Source: Yoonia sp. F2084L (GTDB taxonomy: Bacteria > Pseudomonadota > Alphaproteobacteria > Rhodobacterales > Rhodobacteraceae). From it: DNA of 64,000 nucleotides. The DNA is taken from positions 496,001 through 560,000 of the forward strand of contig NZ_JALKAH010000002.1 in assembly GCF_023015625.1 (NCBI RefSeq). Direction: 5' to 3'. Of this stretch, positions 53,552 through 61,913 are shown one piece after another; position 1 is the stretch's first letter, and each line of letters opens with the position of its first letter. The notes under the pieces are model-generated. The model was not told the DNA's origin. It ran no database searches and saw nothing but the letters and a program-made list of their open reading frames with translations. A program made the translations under genes and the position numbers.

Positions 53552-54430
53552 ATGACATTTGATCAGATCAAGACTTTTCTTTGGGTGGCCCGCCTAGGCG
53601 GGTTTCGCCGCGCGGGAAAGCGGTTAAATCTATCGCAACCCGCGATCTCCACCCGCATCGCCAACCTTGAACAAGAGCTGCGCGTCCCGTTGTTTGAACG
53701 CGGCCCCGGAGAGTTGGTCCTGACCAAACAGGGCACTTTGCTGTTGTCCTATGCCGAACAGATGCTGTTCGTCGAGGAAGAGATCAAACAGCGCGTCGCC
53801 AACCCCTCCGAGACCGAAGGCCTGTTCCGCGTCGGCGCATCCGAAACGATTGCCCAAGCGTGGTTGCCCGATTTCCTCAAGGCACTCAGCGAAGAATACC
53901 CCCGCGTGAACGTGGATCTTACGGTCGATATTTCCCTGAACCTGCGGTCCGCGCTACTGGAGCGGAAACTGGATCTTGCGCTCCTCATGGGGCCGGTGTC
54001 TGAATTTTCGGTGGAGAACGTCGATCTGCCATCCTTTGATCTTCATTGGTATCGCGCCAGTGCCAATCCGCAGACGGACCTGACCCAGATCCCGGTCATT
54101 TCGTACTCCAGCAAGACGCGCCCATACCGCGAACTGATGTCGGAGTTGTCGCGCAGGGTGGGGCCGAAGTTGCGGGTCTTTGCCTCGGCCTCATTGTCGG
54201 CCAGTCTAAAGATGATCGCGGCGGGAATCGCTGTTGGGCCTTACCCCCGGGCGCTGGCGAATGATTTTCTTGCCTCCGGGCAGATCGTGGAATTCGATCC
54301 GGGGTTCCGGCCACAGCCGCTGTCGTTCACGGCGTCCTATCTTTCAGAACCGCGCAGTTTTCTTGTCGAAAACAGTGCGGAAATGGCGCGTGCGGTGGCT
54401 GTCGACTGGGACAGGTCGCATCCAAAATAG
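53552..54430 (+). CDS. LysR-family transcriptional regulator
   Basis: A 292-residue regulator with an N-terminal helix-turn-helix (residues 2-60: TFDQIKTFLWVARLGGFRRA and LNLSQPAISTRIANLEQELR) and a LysR substrate-binding domain. The sensing domain should bind a small carboxylate related to the pathway. It is encoded just upstream, in the same direction, of the hydrolyase-TRAP-pxp genes and separated from them by a short AT-rich region with a perfect palindrome. Likely the local activator, inferred from position. Confidence 0.9.
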   Translation: MTFDQIKTFLWVARLGGFRRAGKRLNLSQPAISTRIANLEQELRVPLFERGPGELVLTKQGTLLLSYAEQMLFVEEEIKQRVANPSETEGLFRVGASETIAQAWLPDFLKALSEEYPRVNVDLTVDISLNLRSALLERKLDLALLMGPVSEFSVENVDLPSFDLHWYRASANPQTDLTQIPVISYSSKTRPYRELMSELSRRVGPKLRVFASASLSASLKMIAAGIAVGPYPRALANDFLASGQIVEFDPGFRPQPLSFTASYLSEPRSFLVENSAEMARAVAVDWDRSHPK

Positions 54431-54439
54431 ATTTAGAAA

Positions 54440-54455
54440 ATCTATCACGATAGAT
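54440..54455. promoter_or_regulatory. Candidate LysR operator
   Basis: ATCTATC-AC-GATAGAT is a perfect 7-base inverted repeat with a 2-base centre, in an AT-rich stretch between the LysR stop and the next gene. It includes the T-N11-A spacing commonly seen in LysR sites. Operator function for the catabolic operon is inferred. Confidence 0.5.
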
Positions 54456-54490
54456 ACAAAATGATAATTTGATTGGAGACGTGACACCAT

Positions 54491-55342
54491 GTGATGCTGA
54501 GATTGATCACACCGGGGGCAAGCGTGACCATAACCACAGTTTCACATTCCGATCTCATAGGTGCCTCTGCTGCAGAAGTTCGTGCCGCAATCCGCAGCGG
54601 TGCCTACACCGGCCATACGGCTGGGTTGGCGGCTGGAAAGCTGCAATGCAACGTGGCCATTCTGCCCGAGCAAGACGCACTCGACTTCTTGCGGTTTTGT
54701 CTGCGCAATCCCAAGCCCTGCCCTGTCGTGGGTGTCGGCGACAGCGGCGACGCAAAGCTGCCCACGCTGGGCCGCGACATCGACATGCGCACAGACGTCG
54801 CCAGATATCGCGTATTCCGCGATGGTGCATTGAGCGAGGAAGTCACGGATATTTCGGATGTGTGGACCGATGACCTAGTGACCGTTGCCCTGGGCTGTTC
54901 GTTCACCTTTGAAAACGCGCTGGTGCGTCACGGCATTCCCGTGCGCCATCTGGAAACGGGCCGCAATGTACCGATGTTCAAATCCAATATCAATCTGGTC
55001 CCTGCTGGGCGGTTTGGTGGGCAGATGGTGGTGACCATGCGCCCTATCCCGGCCGATCAGGTTGATGCCGCCCGCGAGATCAGCCGCCGCTATCCGCAAG
55101 CCCACGGCGCCCCCATCGCGGCGGGCGACCCCGCACATATCGGCATTACCGATCTGTCTGCCCCCGATTGGGGCGACGCGGTCGAGATCAGAGACGGCGA
55201 AGTCCCCGTCTATTGGGCCTGCGGTGTCACCCCGCAGAACGTGCTGCTGGACGCGGCACTGCCAATCTGCATCACGCATTCGCCCGGTCATATGCTGATC
55301 GCTGATGTGGCCGAAGACGCCGAAACAACAATCCTCAACTGA
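54491..55342 (+). CDS. DUF1445 hydro-lyase / D-glutamate cyclase-like protein
   Basis: A 283-residue protein of the DUF1445 family, members of which include D-glutamate cyclase, which turns D-glutamate into 5-oxo-D-proline. Recognised by EVRAAIRSGAYTGHTAGLAAG, LQCNVAILPEQDALDFLRFC, GCSFTFENAL and WACGVTPQNV. The start is uncertain: GTG 54491, ATG 54494 and GTG 54524 are in frame; GGAGAC at 54475 favours the first two. First gene of the operon that continues with TRAP transport and oxoprolinase, which fits a role in feeding 5-oxoproline chemistry. Confidence 0.8.
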   Translation: MMLRLITPGASVTITTVSHSDLIGASAAEVRAAIRSGAYTGHTAGLAAGKLQCNVAILPEQDALDFLRFCLRNPKPCPVVGVGDSGDAKLPTLGRDIDMRTDVARYRVFRDGALSEEVTDISDVWTDDLVTVALGCSFTFENALVRHGIPVRHLETGRNVPMFKSNINLVPAGRFGGQMVVTMRPIPADQVDAAREISRRYPQAHGAPIAAGDPAHIGITDLSAPDWGDAVEIRDGEVPVYWACGVTPQNVLLDAALPICITHSPGHMLIADVAEDAETTILN

Positions 55343-55374
55343 GGACCGACAAATCCAACAAGGAGACTAAGACA

Positions 55375-56406
55375 ATGAAAAAGATGATCTCAATTCTGGC
55401 CGCAACAACGGCACTGGCTGCACCGGCCAACGCTGAAAACCTGTCAGTTGTCGGCAGCTGGTCCAGCCTGCCGCTGCACAACCAATACGAAGCGCCGTTC
55501 TGGTCCACGACCCTGCCCGAAGCCTCTGGCGGTGCCATCACGGTTGAGCTGACGACCCACAACCAGATGAGCCTTGGTCTGGGCGATATCTATCCGCTGC
55601 TGGGTCAGGGTGTGTACGATGTTGCAATGACTGTGGCTGACTATGCGGTGGCCGATGCACCCGAACTTGAAGGCCTTGATGTGCCGCTTCTGGCGCTCAC
55701 CGCGGATGAAGCGCGCGCCATGGTGGACGCGGCCCGGCCGATGGTCTCTGACATTTACCGCGACCGTTTCAACAGCCACGTGCTGGCGATTGCGCCTTAC
55801 CCGCCGCAGGTCGTGTTCTGTAACCACGAGATTGCGAACCTTGGCGATCTGGAGGGCCTCAAAGTGCGTGCATCAGGCCGCATGACCGCCAAACTGCTTG
55901 AAGCGCTGGGCGCTGAGGGCGTGAATGTGTCCTTCGCCGAAGTTCCGGGCGCCTTGCAGAACGGCGTTGTCGATTGCGCCGTCACCGGTGCCGGCTCGGG
56001 CTACAGCGCGGGCTGGTGGGAAGTGTCCACACATCTGTTGCCGATCCCGCTGGGTGGCTGGGACTCTGTGGTCACTGCGATCAACCTCGACAAATGGAAC
56101 AGCCTTGACGCAGACACACAGGCGCTGATCAGCGGCGAAGTTGCCAGCGGTTTCGAAGACCCGGCATGGGCCAGCGCGCAGAACGCCTTGGTTAACGACA
56201 TCGCCTGCCTGACCGGCAATGGTGAGTGCCCATCAGGTGACGCGCGGTCCATGATATTGGTTGCGGTCAGCGACGCTGATTTTGATCGCGCCCGCGAGAT
56301 CCTGACCAGTGAAGTTCTGCCGGAATGGGCAGAGCGCGCAGGAGGAGACTGGGCAACGCGCTGGAATGACAGTGTTGGCCAGGTTGTTGGCGTGACAATC
56401 GAGTAA
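55375..56406 (+). CDS. dctP: TRAP transporter substrate-binding protein (DctP)
   Basis: A 343-residue periplasmic binding protein with a signal peptide (cleavage near PANAEN). It carries the TRAP pattern GDLEGLKVRASGRMTAKLLE, where the arginine normally salt-bridges a carboxylate of the ligand, followed by VSFAEVPGALQNGVVDCAVTG. The ligand is therefore likely an organic acid; the flanking pxp genes point to pyroglutamate or a related amino acid derivative. The gene follows the DUF1445 gene by 32 bases and has AAGGAG upstream. Confidence 0.9.
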   Translation: MKKMISILAATTALAAPANAENLSVVGSWSSLPLHNQYEAPFWSTTLPEASGGAITVELTTHNQMSLGLGDIYPLLGQGVYDVAMTVADYAVADAPELEGLDVPLLALTADEARAMVDAARPMVSDIYRDRFNSHVLAIAPYPPQVVFCNHEIANLGDLEGLKVRASGRMTAKLLEALGAEGVNVSFAEVPGALQNGVVDCAVTGAGSGYSAGWWEVSTHLLPIPLGGWDSVVTAINLDKWNSLDADTQALISGEVASGFEDPAWASAQNALVNDIACLTGNGECPSGDARSMILVAVSDADFDRAREILTSEVLPEWAERAGGDWATRWNDSVGQVVGVTIE

Positions 56407-56447
56407 GGTCTTGCACCTTTAACCGACTGACAGGGGACGGACCTATC

Positions 56448-56996
56448 ATGGAACGCAAGATGATTCAAAGCCTTCGGGTGATCAACAGAGGGGTGGCGCT
56501 GGTCGTCGGCTTTGGCCTGCTTGCCTGCGCAGCCTTTGTGCTGCTCGATATCATCATGCGCCAGATCGGGACGTCCCTTGGCGGCACCGAAGAGATCGCA
56601 GGCTACGCTATGGCGCTCGTGACGTCTTGGGGCATGTCCTACACTCTGCTGGAACTGGGGCATGTGCGCATTGATCTGCTGCGGTCGCGCTTTCAAAGCT
56701 TCGGGCGCGCATTGCTGGATGTGTTTTCCATGATCGTGATGTCGGGCGTGATCATCACCATCGCGATCAAGGCCTGGCCGGTTTTGGAACGCTCTCTGAC
56801 CATGGGATCGCGCGCCAACACACCGCTTGAAACGCCTCTCGCCTGGGTTCAGTTGCCTTGGTTTGCGGGATGGGTCTGGTTTGCGGCCATGTCGTGCCTG
56901 ACAACCCTTGCCGCGCTCAGCTTACTGATCAAACGCCGCTTTGAGGACAGCGAAGCGATTGTCGGCGCTTTTGCCGAGCAGGAGACACTGCAATGA
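56448..56996 (+). CDS. dctQ: TRAP transporter small permease (DctQ)
   Basis: A 182-residue membrane protein with four transmembrane helices and the DctQ pattern LLDIIMRQIGTSLGGTEEIAGY. It is the small membrane subunit that pairs with the large permease. Its stop overlaps the start of dctM by four bases. Confidence 0.9.
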   Translation: MERKMIQSLRVINRGVALVVGFGLLACAAFVLLDIIMRQIGTSLGGTEEIAGYAMALVTSWGMSYTLLELGHVRIDLLRSRFQSFGRALLDVFSMIVMSGVIITIAIKAWPVLERSLTMGSRANTPLETPLAWVQLPWFAGWVWFAAMSCLTTLAALSLLIKRRFEDSEAIVGAFAEQETLQ

Positions 56997-58276
56997 TCGG
57001 GTTTGTTTCTGTCGGGCTTCTGGGGCTGCTGGCCCTGTCCATTCCGGTTGGCATCGTCCTGTTCTTGCTGGGTTTTGGGATTGATACCTTCTTTTCGAGT
57101 TTTCCATTGACGCGCGGTCTGGGTAACATGGTCTGGTCGTCATCCAATTCCGCGACGCTAATCGCCATCCCGTTTTTTGTACTGCTGGGTGAAATCCTCG
57201 TGCGCAGCGGGGTTGCAACGCGAACCTACGCCGCCCTTGACCGCTGGGTCAGCTGGCTGCCCGGCGGGTTGATCCATGCCAATGTGGCGACCGCGACGAT
57301 GTTTTCCGCAACCTCTGGGTCGTCTGTTGCCACCGCAGCCACGGTCGCGACCGTGGCCATGCCGCAGGCCGAAAAGCTGGGGTATGACCCCAAGCTGTTT
57401 TCCGGCGCCATTGCTGCGGGCGGCACACTCGGGATCATGATCCCGCCGTCGATCAACCTGATCGTCTATGGGTTTTTGACACAATCCTCGATCCCGCAAC
57501 TGTTTCTGGCGGGTCTGATCCCCGGTATCGCGCTGGCTTTGGCGTTTATGGTTGTTACGGCAATCATTTGTCTCATTCGCCCGGATCTGGGCGGTGTGCG
57601 CCGGACATTCCCGTTTGGGCAAATGCTGCGCGCGCTGGTTGATCTGATCCCGATCCTGATCCTGTTTGGCCTGATCGTGGGGTCGATCTATCGCGGCTGG
57701 GCCACCCCGACAGAGGCCGCCGCCGTGGGCGTTGCAGGCGCGTTTCTGATCGCTTTCGCCTTTGGCGGCGTGTCATGGGACATGCTGACGCAAAGCCTGA
57801 CCGGCACCATCAAGATCACCTCGATGATCATGCTGATCGTCATCGGCGCGTCATTCCTGAATTTCACGCTGGCATCAGCGGGATTGGGCCGCGAGCTGAC
57901 TGCATTCATGGAAGGGCTGGGCCTGTCGCCATTAGGCTTCATCCTTGTGGTGGTCGTCCTTTACATCGTGCTGGGCTTTTTCATCGAAACCCTGTCACTC
58001 ATGGTTGTGACGATCCCGATCATCGTGCCCATGGTCCTTGTACAGGGCTATGATGTGATCTGGTTCGGCATCCTGATGATTGTGCTCATTGAAATGGCGT
58101 TGATCACCCCGCCCGTTGGTTTGAACCTCTACGTCGTGCAAGGGGCGCGCAAGTCAGGTAGCCTGAACGAAGTCATGCTGGGGGCGCTCCCTTACTGCCT
58201 GACGATGCTGGCCATGGCCTTCCTGCTGATCGCTTTCCCCAACATCGCGTTGTTCCTGCCCACCGCCTTGCAATAG
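56993..58276 (+). CDS. dctM: TRAP transporter large permease (DctM)
   Basis: A 427-residue membrane protein with about twelve helices, the sodium-coupled transport subunit. Typical blocks: IPFFVLLGEILVRSGV, SATSGSSVATAATVATVAMP, GGTLGIMIPPSINLIVYG and TPTEAAAVGV. It completes the TRAP system and is followed by pxpA after ten bases, so uptake and breakdown are in one operon. Confidence 0.94.
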   Translation: MIGFVSVGLLGLLALSIPVGIVLFLLGFGIDTFFSSFPLTRGLGNMVWSSSNSATLIAIPFFVLLGEILVRSGVATRTYAALDRWVSWLPGGLIHANVATATMFSATSGSSVATAATVATVAMPQAEKLGYDPKLFSGAIAAGGTLGIMIPPSINLIVYGFLTQSSIPQLFLAGLIPGIALALAFMVVTAIICLIRPDLGGVRRTFPFGQMLRALVDLIPILILFGLIVGSIYRGWATPTEAAAVGVAGAFLIAFAFGGVSWDMLTQSLTGTIKITSMIMLIVIGASFLNFTLASAGLGRELTAFMEGLGLSPLGFILVVVVLYIVLGFFIETLSLMVVTIPIIVPMVLVQGYDVIWFGILMIVLIEMALITPPVGLNLYVVQGARKSGSLNEVMLGALPYCLTMLAMAFLLIAFPNIALFLPTALQ

Positions 58277-58286
58277 GACTGAGGCT

Positions 58287-59048
58287 ATGCGCATCGACCT
58301 TAATTCAGATTTGGGTGAAGGGTTTGGTCCTTGGGACATGGGCGAGGATGCGCAGATGCTGTCCATCGTTACCTCTGCAAATATCGCCTGTGGCGGTCAT
58401 GCAGGTGATCCCGACACCATGTTTCGCACGCTTTCGCTGGCCCGTGACAACGGCGTGACTGTGGGTGCCCACCCCGGATACGCTGATCGCATCGGGTTCG
58501 GGCGGCGTGTGATCCCCATGTCGATGGATGAGATCGCACGCATGTGCGCAGCCCAGATTGGCGCGTTGCAAGGGGTGGCCGCATTAGTCGGCGTGCCCGT
58601 GGCCTATGTCAAACCACATGGCGCGCTGGCCAACCTTGCGGCGCGGGATCGTCACGTGGCCGATGCCATCATGGCGGCCATTCAAAAGATCGACCCGGAT
58701 ATGGCGGTTTTGGCGATATCCGGCACCCAAACCGAACACGCCGCCCGTGCGGCAGGCATGAACGTGTATTCCGAGATTTTTGCGGATCGCGCCTATCTGT
58801 CATCGGGCCAGCTGGTGCCCCGCGACCAGCCCGGCGCGATGATCCACGACGCAGGCAAGGCCGCAGCGCGTCTTTTGTCGTTCCTTGAAACCGGGCGGAT
58901 GCCCGTAGTAGACGGTGACCCGGTCAAGCTTGCAGCGCATTCGATCTGTGTGCACGGCGACAGCCCTGGTGCATTGGCGATGGCGCGCGAAATCCGCGAT
59001 CGGTTGATGGCGCAAGGCGTGCAGATCGTCTCTTTTCTGGACAGCTGA
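58287..59048 (+). CDS. pxpA: 5-oxoprolinase subunit A
   Basis: A 253-residue LamB/YcsF-family protein. The signature DLNSDLGEGFGPWDMGED and ANIACGGHAGDPDTM occupy the N-terminus and the later [12 protein letters not shown] is also diagnostic. With PxpB and PxpC it hydrolyses 5-oxo-L-proline (pyroglutamate) to glutamate at the expense of ATP. Gene order pxpABC is intact and follows the TRAP genes. Confidence 0.93.
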   Translation: MRIDLNSDLGEGFGPWDMGEDAQMLSIVTSANIACGGHAGDPDTMFRTLSLARDNGVTVGAHPGYADRIGFGRRVIPMSMDEIARMCAAQIGALQGVAALVGVPVAYVKPHGALANLAARDRHVADAIMAAIQKIDPDMAVLAISGTQTEHAARAAGMNVYSEIFADRAYLSSGQLVPRDQPGAMIHDAGKAAARLLSFLETGRMPVVDGDPVKLAAHSICVHGDSPGALAMAREIRDRLMAQGVQIVSFLDS

Positions 59049-59055
59049 GGACCGC

Positions 59056-59745
59056 ATGGACCCGCAATTCAAAGCCATCGCTGATCACGCGCTGCTTGTG
59101 ACCTTCGCTGAGGAAATCTCGGACGCCGCGCATGGCGCTGTGCTGGCGCTGGATGCAGCCCTTGGCGCAAATCCGCCAGATGGGATGATCGAAACAGTCC
59201 CTGCCATGGTCAACCTGCTGGTCTCGTTTGACCCTATCTTGACCGAACATGACGCCATCAAAACCTATGTTCAAGGCTGCCTTGGGGCGTCGCTCAAGGC
59301 CCGGACGGAGGGTATAACGCGCACGGTGCAGGTTTGCTACGAAGCGCCATTTTCGCCCGATCTGGCGGCCGTGTCCTCGGCCACGGGCCTCACCCCGGAG
59401 GCCGTGATCAATGCCCATCTGTCCGGAGATTTTCGCGTGCTTATGTATGGCTTCTCACCGGGCTATGCCTATTTGTCGGGCGTCCCAGGCGCCATTCAGG
59501 TGCCACGCAAACCCGCACCTGTGCGCGATGTCCCCGCAGGGAGCGTGATCATCGCCGGGCCGCAATGCCTGATCACGACGCTGAAAATGCCCACGGGCTG
59601 GTCGATCATTGGGCGATCGCCCACAGCGATCCTGACGGGCGACCCGGATGCGCCGTTCCTGTTTGACGTCGGCGACCGGGTGACGTTCCAACGGATTGAT
59701 GCCGCTACCTTTGCGCAACTGGACAAGGCAAGCGACCATGGCTGA
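59056..59745 (+). CDS. pxpB: 5-oxoprolinase subunit B (KipI-like)
   Basis: A 229-residue protein of the KipI/allophanate hydrolase subunit 1 family. The block LMYGFSPGYAYLSGVPGAIQVPR-like segment (residues 130-155) and GWSIIGRSPTAI are typical; the family is related to urea-carboxylase-type enzymes. It forms a complex with PxpC. The gene overlaps the pxpC start by eight bases. Confidence 0.92.
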   Translation: MDPQFKAIADHALLVTFAEEISDAAHGAVLALDAALGANPPDGMIETVPAMVNLLVSFDPILTEHDAIKTYVQGCLGASLKARTEGITRTVQVCYEAPFSPDLAAVSSATGLTPEAVINAHLSGDFRVLMYGFSPGYAYLSGVPGAIQVPRKPAPVRDVPAGSVIIAGPQCLITTLKMPTGWSIIGRSPTAILTGDPDAPFLFDVGDRVTFQRIDAATFAQLDKASDHG

Positions 59746-60739
59746 GGCTGCCTTCACTGTCGCTTTTGCCGGCCCGCTGGTCACGCTGCAGGATGCGGGC
59801 CGCCCCGGACACATGCGTTTCGGCGTTCCTCAATCCGGGGCCATGGACCGGCTGGCGTTTGACGCGGCCAACGCCGCCCTTGGCAACAAAAGCGGGCAGA
59901 CCGGAATCGAAATATCGCTGGGCGGGTTGGTCCTGCAATGCACCCATGGGGCGGCCACAGTGGCCATTGCGGGTGGCGATTTTACCGTCCAGCTTGGCAC
60001 GCAAAAGACCCGCTCATGGACAATCCTAACGGTTCAAAAGGGCGAGCGTTTGTCGATCACCGCAGGCAAGGTCGGAAGCTGGGCCTATCTTGCCTTCGCG
60101 GGGCGGATCACGGCGCCGGAGTGGTTGGGTAGTCAGGCGACGCACGCGACGTCCGGTTTCGGCGGGGGTGCCTTGCAAAGCGGACAAACGATTATCTTGT
60201 CCGATACGGCCGTGCGCGAGGATCGTCTGGGCGACATCCCAAAACCGGACTTTCAAACCTCCCGGCCGATCCGTGTCGTTACCGGCCCGCAAGATCAGCA
60301 TTTTGCCAAAGAGACGGTCACGCAGTTTCTGACGGACAGTTTCGCCGTCTCAGACGCCTTTGATCGCATGGGGATGCGCCTGAAAGGGCCGGAGTTGCCC
60401 TTGGCCGGGGCGCTTTCGATCCCTTCGGAACCCATTGTGCGCGGGTCCGTGCAGGTATCTGGCGACGGCGTCCCGACAGTGCTGCTGGCTGACCATCAAA
60501 CCACAGGCGGCTATCCCAAGATCGCCACCGTCATTTCACCCGATATTGACCGGTTGGTACAGCATCGCGCAGGGCAGAGCGTGCGGTTCGCGGATATCAC
60601 CAGCGCCCAAGCTGTGGCAGAGGCCCGCAGCTATGCCCAGCAAAAGGCGGCATATCTGGCCGAGGTTTCCGTCGCACGCGGGACTTTGGCGCAGCGCTTA
60701 ATGCGCGAAAACCTCAGTCATGGCTGCGCTTTCGACTAA
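59738..60739 (+). CDS. pxpC: 5-oxoprolinase subunit C (KipA-like)
   Basis: A 333-residue biotin-independent carboxyltransferase-like protein of the KipA/allophanate hydrolase subunit 2 family. The opening LVTLQDAGRPGHMRFGVPQS and GAMDRLAFDAANAALGN are diagnostic. The frame extends back to 59696, but the ATG at 59738 starts the family core. It is the last gene of the pxp operon and is convergent with the DUF2848 gene, whose stop lies only four bases away. Confidence 0.92.
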   Translation: MAEAAFTVAFAGPLVTLQDAGRPGHMRFGVPQSGAMDRLAFDAANAALGNKSGQTGIEISLGGLVLQCTHGAATVAIAGGDFTVQLGTQKTRSWTILTVQKGERLSITAGKVGSWAYLAFAGRITAPEWLGSQATHATSGFGGGALQSGQTIILSDTAVREDRLGDIPKPDFQTSRPIRVVTGPQDQHFAKETVTQFLTDSFAVSDAFDRMGMRLKGPELPLAGALSIPSEPIVRGSVQVSGDGVPTVLLADHQTTGGYPKIATVISPDIDRLVQHRAGQSVRFADITSAQAVAEARSYAQQKAAYLAEVSVARGTLAQRLMRENLSHGCAFD

Positions 60740-60743
60740 CGCG

Positions 60744-61430
60744 TCACGCAACAATCGGCAGCGTCTTTACTGTATAGGACAGGTCTATGGTCTTGCCACG
60801 GTGGGGGTCCGATACTTCCATCCGATAAGAACGGGCGGGTCGCACTCCGCCGATTGCGGCGAAGGTGCCACATAGCATGGCTGTCCCATCGTCAAACCCG
60901 GCCCCGTCGCACAGATCTTCCAGCGGGCGAATGCCAGCCAGGGTTCCATCTTGATACAAAACCTCTTGCCCGTTCTCTGTGATCCAACAACGCAAGCGCA
61001 TATCATCAAGATGGCCGACAATATCGTCAAAGTCCCACAGCGTGGTGGCAATGGGTTTGGCGCAAACTTGCTTGGACGCGGCAACGGAATGGGCCTCCAG
61101 ATCGCGGTCCGTGTGGTCGGATGCGAGGCCAAAATAGGTCTTGCCACCCGCCCGGATCAACAAGGGTTCGACCTCGCCCGAAGAGCCTTCGCCCAGAACC
61201 TCGATCTTGTCAGATTGGGTCAAAAGCGCGGTTGAGACGCGATAGTACAGGGGGACCTGACTGGGCGGGCTGATACCCAGTTCGGCCAACTCATCAATGT
61301 GGTGCTGGACAGCCGCCAAGTCTCGCCCCGTCCACCCTGCGACGACACACGCGTTTATCGGCAGAGTGATGCTCCTGTTTTCAACATTGAAAGCTATATC
61401 CACGGTTTCAAGTCCTTTCGTGATCATCAA
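60744..61430 (-). CDS. DUF2848-family protein
   Basis: A 228-residue protein of the DUF2848 type, of unknown function. It is soluble and has the motif TYFGLASDHTDRDLEAHSVA and GFDDGTAMLCGTF, resembling the fold of fumarylacetoacetate hydrolase-like proteins, though this similarity is only an impression. It is encoded on the opposite strand with its stop four bases from the pxpC stop. In other genomes, as I recall, such genes accompany amino-acid or hydantoin catabolism. The place here suggests a step in handling the imported substrate. Confidence 0.75.
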   Translation of the reverse strand: MMITKGLETVDIAFNVENRSITLPINACVVAGWTGRDLAAVQHHIDELAELGISPPSQVPLYYRVSTALLTQSDKIEVLGEGSSGEVEPLLIRAGGKTYFGLASDHTDRDLEAHSVAASKQVCAKPIATTLWDFDDIVGHLDDMRLRCWITENGQEVLYQDGTLAGIRPLEDLCDGAGFDDGTAMLCGTFAAIGGVRPARSYRMEVSDPHRGKTIDLSYTVKTLPIVA

Positions 61431-61663
61431 TGCGATTAGCGGCGCTCAAAGCAACAGCGTGACAATCTATCGGATCGCACATTTGCCAGTTGGGCAAGCG
61501 GCAGCAGAAGCGGCGTTCCAAGTGATCCCTTCAAAAGTTTGGAAGATCCAGCCTCGCATGAATTTCTAACGTGGAACGCATTGGCATTCGCACATGACCA
61601 AAGAAGACATCCGCTTCACTTGAAGCATCCGTCACTTTGGGCTTTAAGCGGTCATCCAATGTC

Positions 61664-61909
61664 TCACCCGCCCACCATATAGGGCATCAAGATCACCTCG
61701 TTCTCTGGCCCGATCTTGGTGAACCATGCTTCCCGGTAGATCACCCCGTCCAGTGCCAGCGATACGCCGCGTTTGATTTGCGGTTTCAATCCGGGGTACT
61801 TCTCTGCCAAGGCATCCAGCAATTCCTTGAAATTGCTCGCCTCGACCTCGACCCATTCTTCGCCATCGGCCAAGGCGCGCAATGATCCCCAGAGTTTGAC
61901 CCGCACCAT
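61664..61909 (-). CDS. MoaD/ThiS-family sulfur carrier-like protein
   Basis: An 81-residue ubiquitin-fold protein (WGSLRALADGEEWVEVEA, LDALAEKYPGLKP) ending in the diagnostic Gly-Gly, where a thiocarboxylate is formed for sulfur transfer. It follows the molybdenum hydroxylase gene after four bases on the same strand. This suggests sulfur delivery for that enzyme's cofactor or for its own maturation, but a different role is possible. Starts with ATG at 61909. Confidence 0.8.
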   Translation of the reverse strand: MVRVKLWGSLRALADGEEWVEVEASNFKELLDALAEKYPGLKPQIKRGVSLALDGVIYREAWFTKIGPENEVILMPYMVGG

Positions 61910-61913
61910 GGCC

